From Anisakis pegreffii (taxonomy: Eukaryota; Nematoda; Chromadorea; Rhabditida; Anisakidae): 64,000 bases of DNA. Position numbers and translations under genes: made by a program. Of this stretch, positions 1 through 10,203 are shown piece by piece; positions within the stretch are counted from its first letter, which is position 1, and the number at the start of each line of letters is the position of its first letter. Below the pieces are notes generated by a model that made no database searches, was not told the origin of the DNA, and saw only the letters and a program-made list of their open reading frames with translations. Location: positions 1 to 64,000 of the forward strand of contig JAPYMA010002831.1 in NCBI GenBank assembly GCA_035041965.1. Reading direction: 5' to 3'.

Positions 1-779
1 CTATGTGTAAGCTTATATTATAATAATAAGTGTGAATTGTTTATGGAAGTTTTAGCAAGTTCATTCACTAATGTGGTAGTGGTATCTTGCTTAGAATCAA
101 ACACCCAGATGTATTTAGAGCTTATAGATTGCGAGCGATATTATTGAACAGTAGTTAGGATTGAGTTGGAGTTGTTTCATGCCGTTGGTTTTGACTTGAC
201 ACTTAGAATTTGTACGTCAACATTTGAGAAGCCGTCAGGATGAATTAAGCAGGGATTTACTCATTTGTTTGTTATTATTATTATTTGCATGATATGTAAC
301 GCTGGCAGACTTCTTTGTGAATGGATTTGCGTACGGCACTGTTTATAATGAATTGATTTGATGACCCAGAAGATGGAAAATTGCCGAAGAAATGGGACTT
401 AATCGGACTAGATTGAGTGGATCGATTGGGTTGATGAGAAGATATTTGAGGTGTGAGATCATTTGATAAGCTAACGAAATCAAAAACGTGAAAATTTCAA
501 ATATATTCTAAAACGCAAGATATTTTCCTCACATTCTGGAACAAACAAACGTGCATCAATCCATTTTGAATAATCCTTGATGACTTTTAAACAATGTGAT
601 ATATTTCAGTAAAAATATATAAAATGTACATAAATATAAGATGTTGTTAATATGTATTCTCTTGCAATGTGAAGCAAACACGAACGTGTCTAAAAAGAGC
701 ACTGAAGACACGTTACTTAAAGAAACTTAAATGCGTAACAGTAATGAATTTTAATCACAAAACAAATTCCACAATAATT
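1..779. other. Sequence beyond the Wnt 3' end, nothing recognised
   Basis: No coding motif, RNA gene or clear poly(A) hexamer was found in these bases downstream of the first Wnt gene. Confidence 0.4.
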
Positions 780-3700
780 TCATGTACACGTTGAAACCCA
801 CCGGTGCCTCAAGCACGTATTGCATTTAAGATGACAGCACCATACGAATTGACAGTCGCATTGATACGAAATCAGTTCGTGTGAAACCTGAAACTACGCA
901 GAGTTAGCAAAATGCATTTACAAGAACGAAGATGATTCCCATCAAAATACATATTTTCAATATTCACTATCGTCTCTCATAGCTCCTCTGTCTCGCTTCA
1001 ATTGCATTTCCAGTGCTTCCTACTGTATTGTCTCTATGTCTTGATTCTCTCATATCATATCAATAACGAAGAGCAAAAACAGTGCATTACGGTAGGGTCT
1101 TCAAATAAAGACCATGAAATATTCGCACTGGAAAATAACAAATTAAAGGAAATTAATAACTGCACACAATCACTGCAGATAGTTCATATAAATGACATTT
1201 CTAGTGCTTAATTGGACTGATAGAATGCATCAATCGATAAATAGAAACTTGAAAAGGCATGATTGACTATCGTTAGTTATAGACATTATATAAACAATAA
1301 AAACAAGAATTGTGATGATCCATTCTATCAATTACAAGGCAATCAACCAAACACAAACATTCTCATTCTCATTCCGTTTACGCATCCCATAAAATTACAT
1401 CCATCTTCTTCGCAGCTGTTTATTCATAAAACGAGTCGTTGCTCATTCCTTCTTGCAATTCAATTATTAATTTGAGATTGATCTCTTCATGTAATTTGCT
1501 TCACTTATTTCAATTTTCTCATGTATAAATCAAATCATATATTCATTCATTGAAAGCATCCAAGCTATAAAACATTCCAAAGTGCATCGAAATCGAATGA
1601 AACATTTGGGATTCGGAGGAATAAACAGAAAGTTTCCATAATTATCAAATGTTTGCTTCGCACTCACAAAGATTCTGATGCGTTAGCAGATCATATTTAA
1701 TTCACGGCAGTGGCAGTAATCAGAAGATGCGACTGCGATGAATTACATTTAAGCTCAGGCTTATAGTGATCGTGAGCTTCATACCGTGGAATCATCTACT
1801 CATTCAACATCCTGGTATGAACGAACCATTTGTTCGTTTGACAGCTAACTCGATATCAGCCTAAGTCTAAACGTAATTTATCGCAATAACCTCTTCTGAA
1901 TAACACCAATTGATTCAGTGTTCTTGTACGGTCACAATTGCAACTGACGGACTGCAGAGGTTTCCTTCCCACCGTACAGATAGAAACGTCCCATGAAGAG
2001 GCTTCTCTTTACCTTCTAATCTTTAAATAGACGAAAAAGAGTTATGAAAGTTTGTTCAAAGCAAAACTCCTACAGTTTATGCAAGAATATCGAAATTGTT
2101 TGGCATATTGTGTCTGAATTCAGTATCAGCAAGTATGCATATATATGGCCAAAAATAATTTTTATCCTACACAAATTTGTTTGCTTTCAACAGTGTCTTT
2201 ATGTTCAACGTGTGATATCCCATTTTTGCGAAGAAAAAAATTTCTGAATTAATCGCAGATTGCATTTCAACTGGAAGAAACGAGGGCAGTTTGGATTATG
2301 AGCGGTTAGATCATCGTACCGCTTGAATCCAATAGCGATGCAGCGTTTAAGGTTGAATTGAGTACTGGAAAGAAATGATCTCATAGTTCATTTCAGTGTC
2401 AGGTACTTGGACAGAGCAGCTGCAAGTGAACTCCATAGATAGAAAAGATTTCTTCATTGTTAGCTCATGCATTGCAGACTGATTCGTTGCAGTGAAATTT
2501 TCTCAAAACCGACAAAAAAGTGTATATCAATGATATTTCCCATGGATTATCATCGAAAAGAACTACGTGATAATATTTTGAGTAACTTCAGCACCCATTC
2601 AGATTGCAAATATAGCGGTATTTTGAGTGAATGTCAGTGTTGCTGTGCATGTTCGAAAAACCGCAATGAGTGAGTGCATCCAATTTTCAACGATTTATGG
2701 CGTAATCACATTGTAAACCAATTGTTCGACAAACCGGATTTTGTAATTGAATGTGAAATTGCCCTATTCCTAGTTGATTTCTGGCTGTTCGAGTACGTGT
2801 TCTTTATTTCGATCAAATCGCTTCATGAGTAAATGCTGAATTTCGCAAAATGTTAACATAGCAAAATGAGAATTCATGAAAAAAGGTGAGGAAGTTTCAC
2901 TTGAAACTAACAAAACAATAGCAAGACGGCAATTACATTAATTTTCCAAAATTTGCCCTGCACAAACATTTTTCAGCTCTCCAGGAAAAAACTGTTTTGA
3001 CTGCTTACAGAAAAAATTGCTTTGCTAACTGCTAAACGTGCTGACTAAAGACTGCTAAACCAACTGATTTAATTTTGCTCTCTCGTCTTAACAAAAATTT
3101 TCTAGATAGCTCAAAGATTCCGATGTCATCCCATATGATTTTTTTGAAAGCTCATTCTAATTGTATGAAACAAGCAAAATACCAATCCATTGTAGAATGC
3201 ATAATTTATCAAGAACTTCATCAATTACAAATTCCTCTTTCTGTGAAAATTTTTCTACATCTAATCGTAGTCAATCTTTACAAGTAATCTTCAAAGTATC
3301 CTTCAGATAGTTAGCCTTTAAGGCATATACCACAAGAATGATATCCGGACAACACATTTCAGGAACTGAAACAATTACGGGGTTATGTGCAAGTGTGCAT
3401 TCCCTGCATGGCACTGGTGTATGATTTCAGCATAATGTACGTGGTGATACTGCAATATTACCGTGCGACGAGACATTCGAACTAAACTTATGTTTGTACG
3501 ATCTTCAATATTATCACTTGAGTATTTGTGCAAGACACCGAAGCTGACAACAAAAAAAAATTAGATATGCTCATTCACGAAAGGCTCATAGAATTTTGAT
3601 TGAACTCTATTCTATGCTCATTCACACACTTTTACATTCTTAATTTTTTCGACCAGAATATCCGGCAACAGTAACGAAAGAGGCTGTAAATTACATGTGA

Positions 3701-6700
3701 AATCCATACGTATACAAGCTCACTTCAAATGAATGCATCATGATCACAAAAAAGCAATCTGTTGATCAAAAGAATAAGAAAGCATTATGACATGTTTTGC
3801 TGCTAGAAAGAAGTTATTCATTTGTAAAATGTTGTGTGTTTGAGAAATGATTGTACAGCACACGCTTGAATTATTATTTGGTCATATCTTGAGAAAATTC
3901 ACGCAACAATTTAACATCAAGTTGATGTAAGGTCAGTAGATATTGATTGTGTCTACTGCTTTAAGTGACATTTGAACAACGTAATCATCGCTAGTAAAAG
4001 CATGGACAAAATGAAAAGCTGCTGAGAAGTGAACATGGAACGTTGGACAATAGAGCATCTGATTCTAGAATTTTCTGGCCTTTATGGATACATGATTTTT
4101 CAGAAGGGTATTTGAAATGTTTTTTTTTTTCGATTAAAATATCTGAATTATTTGAAATTTCTCCTTCTGTCGACATTGCCAGCTGAACCAAGCCTTTGAG
4201 TTTTTTTTTAGCTGTTTACATTAGTTGTGCATAAGAAATGACTCCTCAAAAGCAAAATCAAGAACGAAGGATGGAACATTTAAATACCTTCAAGTAATCA
4301 ACTATCAACCAAAAGCTTGATTATTTGAAGGTATTTTAAGGAACGAGAAGTGAAAATATTGTCCAAAAAAACGAGCCTTGAATGGATGACCACAACATAA
4401 TAAACCACAGTCTCCAACACTGCTTGTCTCATTACGCCAGTTGCAGACTCTATTCGTGATGCGCATTGTTAGGCATGGATCTGGACTGTCTTCAACGAAT
4501 ACCAGCTCAGCATTCCGCGCACGAGTATTCTCTTCTACTAAGCGTTTGGCCTTAACATCAATGATTAGCATATTCGCTAGCCAATATCAATTTGAGCAGT
4601 TACTGGGATTACTAGTCAATCTCAATAACTGCTCAAATTTTGATACGGAAACGAAAATTTCAATGCTGATAATAGTTATGGAAAGCAAAACATTAATGCG
4701 GAAGTCGAAATGCCATTTAGATTTTCAATTCTTCGAATCAGAACCTCTCGACATCCACTATTTTGAATGACCATGCAAATCGGCCGTCCACAAAAACGAC
4801 CAGAGCGTTTCGCAATGAATTAAAGTGCATGTGGAAACGTATCTAAAGTTATAAGAGCAACGACAAAACAAGCACGAATTTACAGTGTCTGCGTCGAGGC
4901 ATCGTTCCAGGCACCTCTTGACATTCAAAATTCCCCTTTTGCTCTTTCATGAGAAAATCAATCAACTATTTATTTCTAATTTTACTATTAAAAAAGTACA
5001 AAATTTTCATTTTGAACAATGTTGAATACAGTTCCTGAATCTATAGTGATCGATGTGCTCATTTTGTGCAAATTGACTGCTGATTCAACATCTTAAAAAG
5101 CTTCAGTAGATGCGGGTGAATATGAGAATTTCTAAAAATTTCTTGTGATTTTGGATTGAGGTTCAAATTCTTTTAACTGCTGAATCATTTTATCTTTTGC
5201 TCAGATGAAAATCTTCTTCGATGCTCATTCTGATCAAGTAAGCATTCGGCCTATTAGTGATCTTCAGTGAAGATAATTTTCAGCAAACCATAAAAAGGCT
5301 AATCGAAATTTTATAGGATGAGATATTAGGAAGAATAGACGCTCAATGCAATGAGACGAAAATATCGAATTGGCACTTGATTAGATTAAGGAATTGCCTT
5401 TACTTCATTGTAATTATAAAGCGAAAAGTCTATCGAATGGGAATCGAATGTTCATAACTCTTGATGAAATCCGGTGATACGATTACATTTCATTTTGATT
5501 GTTCGTTCAATTCGCCGTGCTTGAAGGTTGTTCAATTTAGCTCGATCAGTTCTCACAAAACAAAATGATCAATGCCTCTCAAGTATTCGGAATATGTGAA
5601 ATTAAAGCGATATTATGTTGAATTCAATGCAAAAAAAAGATTTGGAAGTAGTTCATTACTTACTTTATACATTCTATTAGTTATGTGTTTTGCAATGCTC
5701 GCTAAATCAGCGGTTTTCTTCCAACAGGTTTTTTGATCACAACTACCACTCACGCCGTGACATTTGCAAGATGAGATGAGGGTTTTTTTGACGGCCTGAA
5801 ATAAGCTTTTCTTTCCTTGGAGGTGTCATTAGAGGAGTACGTATTGGAGTTGACAACTACAAGCATTGTACAATTCATAATTGAATTTCAACCATTCCTA
5901 AAAAAGCACCATATTCAAGTGTGCAATTTCAGTATAACCATCGATGATGATAGGTCTAAAGTCTTTGATGCATTCCTAGACTCGCAAGAAATGAATCAGA
6001 CAAATTCATTTTAAAATTAAAATACTGACGTTTCACTCGCTCAAAAGAACAACAGTTTGTCGTATCAGTTGAAGAATTGACAAAATTACCATTCAAAATG
6101 ATGTGTTTGCAGTGACCGAAAAAAAGTGAATCATACAAACTCATTGCTTAAAAGAATGAAAAAAGAAGAAACACTCACATGATAGAATCACTTTTCATTA
6201 GATTTGAGATCAACTAAAGGATGCTCTACTTATGGGTAGATTTTACGTAGAGAATTATGAATAAGATGCAGTACTATTTACTTAGAACTAATTCTTGCAC
6301 CAAGCAATAATGATTAAATGAACAAAAGGACACTTACTAAACGTCCTGCCTTTAGATTATGCTTTTCGAGTTTACGTAACGGTGATCTGGATGAGGTGTG
6401 ACGTGTCAGAAGCTTTCTCGACGTAACGATACCAAACTGTACTCCATATGAACATCCTCCCCATTCCCAGTTTTCCTTCTTATGAGCACGTCCATTACAT
6501 GCACATTCTGTTAACCATCCTTGTGCGCATGCCGTCGATACACCCCACGCTGCACCTGCTGATGACATTGCCCAAAGGTATGCAGTCTCTCGGGTTCCTT
6601 AATTCGCCTGTGCATATAGTTACTGCGCACATCATTCGATTCACCGAAACATTCAACAATATAAACGAATCGAAAGAGCGATCCTGAACTGACCAAGCCT

Positions 6701-7097
6701 TAATATTGGTGGGTCATGTAGTACTGTAGAAATGTGCGAGCAGTCCCACGGTTGAAATCGCATATGTTCACGGCATGCACTCATCGCATCTTGGATGCCC
6801 TCGTAAGCAGCCACGGCGATCGCTGGTTGTGTACGACACAAGACGTGGAAGTGTCGGTACGATCGAAGATGCAGCAACTCTGGAGAACAACCCTGTGATA
6901 GACGATTGCAATACTGTCACTTCAAATTAACTCTTAACGCCTACCTGTGTCAACTTTTCTGGAGCTTTCATAGCAGCAACGCCTCGAATTGGTGGTGATA
7001 TTAACAGAAGTATTGTTATGAGTTGATTAAATCCACACAAGCATACTAGGAGCATCACTAGTAGTAGATCTATTTGAAGGCATTCACCAATCGACAT
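780..7097 (-). CDS. Wnt family secreted signalling ligand (canonical, complete)
   Basis: Secreted Cys-rich ligand of Frizzled receptors, about 351 aa. Exons on the minus strand: 7097-6945, 6892-6694, 6597-6338, 5795-5660, 4576-4377, 887-780; all phases agree. Residues 1-51 hold a hydrophobic signal/anchor stretch. Then come the LCR..P motif, GTRETAYLWAMSSAG, WEWGGCS, the lipidation motif CKCHGVSGSC with acyl-Ser at about 220, TCW, LVFVEDSPDPC with an NET glycosylation site, LLCCG, and CDCQFVWCC at 328-334, ending ...VSTCT. The usual RWNC reads PWDC. The last intron is about 3.5 kb and appears to use a GC donor (AAG|GC), because that junction gives exactly the usual 13 residues between CCG and CxC. 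Exon 4 ends in a tandem donor GTAAGTAATG; only the second GT keeps frame. Family certain; which nematode Wnt it corresponds to was not decided. Confidence 0.93.
4282..4336. repeat. 20-bp stem hairpin just after Wnt exon 5
   Basis: The left arm AAATACCTTCAAGTAATCAA and the right arm ending at 4336 are complementary at 19 of 20 positions, with a loop of about 15 bases. It begins about 41 bases past the proposed GC donor at 4377, inside the 3.5 kb intron. Confidence 0.8.
4591..4637. repeat. 20-bp stem hairpin just before Wnt exon 5
   Basis: TTTGAGCAGTTACTGGGATT (4591-4610) pairs with 4618-4637 at 18 of 20 Watson-Crick positions, with a loop of 7 bases. It lies about 15 bases upstream of the exon 5 acceptor on the minus strand. 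Confidence 0.8.
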
Positions 7098-7356
7098 GAA
7101 TTTTTGAGTGAATCGGTTGTTAGTAGTTCGTTGATAAGTTACGTTGATTATCAACTGCTCGAACTGTTTGAGATGATTAATTCTTGTATGGTGGTTGATG
7201 ATGATACAGGTTATTTGTGCTAAGCACAATTTTGAATGAGTGAAAAATGAATTGCAATAATAATGGTAATGATCAAATTTTATTAGATAAAAGCGACGAT
7301 AAAAGCGATGCAAGTGGTATAATGAGCAACCGAGAACTGCAGATACCGCAGAGAAG

Positions 7357-7591
7357 ATGGACCGAGATGAGACGATCTTCGAAGGAATGAATCGCGTATA
7401 TGGGTCGTCTTCAAATTGTGGCAGAGCAAATAATCTGAGCTTGAGCAACGGCAACGACACAATAACAAGAACAATAAATGAAGAATTACACGCCTCCGAT
7501 AGATATTGCTACCAACCACCCGAAAAGACCCAGTTGTGTACAACGAGTTGTGTTGTCCTCTTGTCATTCCTCTTAGTTTCAACCATCTTAG
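7357..7591 (+). CDS. Possible first exon of a membrane protein, unknown
   Basis: Open frame starting at ATG 7357: about 60 polar residues followed by one strong hydrophobic segment (CVVLLSFLLVSTILG), then a plausible donor TTAG|GTAATC. Composition looks like a short cytosolic tail plus signal anchor. It lies 260 bases upstream of the Wnt start at 7097, divergently oriented, so the two could share a promoter. No partner exon was found: joining it to the exon at 14342 breaks the frame. The opposite strand is also open here, so chance is possible. Function unknown. Confidence 0.25.
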
Positions 7592-7891
7592 GTAATCATT
7601 TACCTGCTGATGTTGATGAATATTATGTTATTTTATATCACCTTTCATACCATCATTTTGGCATCACTCGACTCGTTTTACGATCCTCATTCACGGTCCC
7701 ATTCTCTATTATTCATTAATGTTTCCCTCTTCTTCATTACTTTTGCAACCATATTCAACACGTCTTTCAGCATCTTTAATCACTTTTCTCCAAAAGTTTA
7801 TCTATCTCTTACCAATTTTCAACTTCCTCTGATGTCTTTCAATCACAAATTATTTCCGTCATGTTTTCCACTCTTTACTGGTTTTCTTTGA

Positions 7892-10203
7892 AGGTGTATG
7901 CTGAGTGAGTGGGTGGTAGCAAGAAAAGTGATAGCATTTTCTAACATTTACAGTAGAACCATATGGGCGTGACTTGTTGATATAAGGGAACATCAAATTG
8001 AGTGAGAAGAGAAGATTCTGAGGAAGGAAGTTGACTCATGAAATTGATACTTGTATGTAAAGGCTCTATGAATGAAAAACTAGAAGATTGAATTGTGTAT
8101 TCAATATGTTTGCAGAGATTGTTGACAACTGCTTTGTTTATTGGGTAGATTTATCATGTTAACAGTTCATTATTAGTTGGTCAGAACAGTTTATTGAAGT
8201 ATTGCACTTGAGTTATGTATTATCTCGACAGCTTTATTCTCACTGTAAATAATATTCAGATAGATTGTCAATTTTGATACAGTTATTCGTATCTTATTTA
8301 GTCATTAAATAATTTGCTTTTATTGGGCGAGATGTGGACGTGCTTTCCAGTTAACTAAAACGTTTAAAGAGTCAGTCATACTGTGGTAATTGGATTGAAT
8401 CAGATGCGAAACTTTGGTATGTTGACCCAAGAGAATTTATGTTCGTTTTTGTTTTAAATTGAGTGATCGAAAGCAGAGCACTGTGATTGGTGAAACTGAT
8501 GAGATAGATGATTGATGACGGCAACCAATTATAAGTGGCGCAGAACAGAGTTCAATTTCAGTATGAGAAAAAGAAACGCGAACGTCGAAACACTCGATTA
8601 CGACGAATGTTGATGAACCACAGTGGGACCACCCTGCAAGTAACTTAAAACAATACGGTACTGTATCCAATTAAAGAGCAATAAAATTAAATTACATTAT
8701 GTGCGCTATATACACAGAATAAAGTGCGTTCAACTGAACACCGTTCATTATTCCTTTGTTCCATCACTAATTCTAATTTTTCCAGCAAATGATCATATAA
8801 AGAACGGTGTATTCCAAGGTTTCTGATGCTCGCACTCCTTGGTGAGCAAGGGAGTATTCCAACGGGTGCGCGATAACATTTCATTTTTTATACACTAATC
8901 TTTTTTATTATACACCAAAATTTGTACATTACAGATACTCACTGTAGTGGATGAGAGATACAGCGTGGATGTTGTGAGAGGTATGAGTAGATTTTAATTA
9001 TTACTGTAGAGGATGCGAGGACATCTTAAAATTTTTAAGGAGTCAAGCTCGAAAAAAGGTTGAGAAGCACTGCTGTATTTGATCCAATAGCGAAGGAAGT
9101 AATAAGTGTATAGCTATATAGCTATGCATTGTTTTATCATTTCTCGTGAGCTTCAGATGAATCATCGTTTGATGTTTAACCTTTGCGCTTCTTGCCTCAT
9201 TGAAATCAACTCAATCAGCTCTTTCATGCACCTTATGGAAATGTTCATTCATACGAACACCATAAATGAAGATGCAAAAAAAGAAGATTAAAAATGCAAT
9301 TAAATATTTAATGGACCATTTTCATCGAATTTTCATCCGAACAAAAAATAACAGAAAAAGACTTATAAAACGTCTGCATTCAGCCATAAACAAGAGGAAT
9401 ACGATAATTTTTCAAGTCGATCACAGCATTTATTAAAAATGAATCACTCACTTAAAAACTCTTACTGTACTCAACGCTTTTCTTGTTAGTAAAACATTTC
9501 GATGAAGTCAAATTGAAATTTTGAATTGATTTTTAGCTTATTTTAGTTGCAGTTGAGATTAGTTTGAATGAAAAAGCATTATTGATACGGTTCGTTCCGG
9601 CTGGAATCAAAAAGCTGCTGAAGGCTTTTACTAATTACGTTTAGATAATTAAAGGTCATTTCTGATAAAGCAACACAAAAACCGCACAAAATATTCGTTT
9701 TGAAATGGTATTCACTTAAAATAATATAACTAACCGACTTCTAGACGTGCATTGCTTTCCAAGAGATTTTCAACAACAGTTAATTGAACTCTAAGCAGAA
9801 AAGAATGTGACTCGAACGATATCGAACGTTTCCTACTTACTCATGACAGCAGTGAAGATTTGTTCGCAACGAATGAAATTTAAGTGTGCATGGAATTGAA
9901 TTGCAAAATGAAGAGGGGTGCAGTCAGCAGCAAATATGTAGCCTTACAGGAACGAAATTTTTAATGAGAAATTCGGAAGGTGCAAACTGGTATATCCCTT
10001 CAAAGACAATTCTTTGTGACTTTCAGTCGTAGTGGAATGAAAATGAGGATGAAATAACATAGCAAAAAGCATCGGCATTGTTGCTTATATTCATTTGCAT
10101 GTATATATGTACTGGTTCAATGTTCCGGCAAAGTGAAAAGCTCTCTCCTCAATTTAAACCAAGTTCATCTGAACTACTGTGGTTGAAAATTGCGTAAATG
10201 TTA
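7892..10203. other. Intergenic stretch, no supported gene
   Basis: This interval lies between the two Wnt genes and should hold the 3' part of the second one. Open frames at 8437-8670 and 8687-8884 on the minus strand were read for the Wnt SP-x-[FY]-C, LCCG and CxCxFxWCC motifs; none is present in recognisable form. No RNA gene or element was recognised. Confidence 0.4.

Noticed and set aside
3361..3480. Minus-strand peptide with PCRECT, resembling the end of a Wnt
   Set aside because: The true last exon, with CDCQFVWCC and all spacing correct, is at 780-887; no acceptor serves this one.
4441..4770. 109-codon plus-strand frame
   Set aside because: Shadow of Wnt exon 5 on the other strand.
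8437..8670. Minus-strand frame beginning after a good acceptor (TTGCAG) with several Cys, possible C-terminal exon of the divergent Wnt
   Set aside because: Cysteine spacing does not match the Wnt C-terminal pattern, and no upstream donor in the right phase was found.
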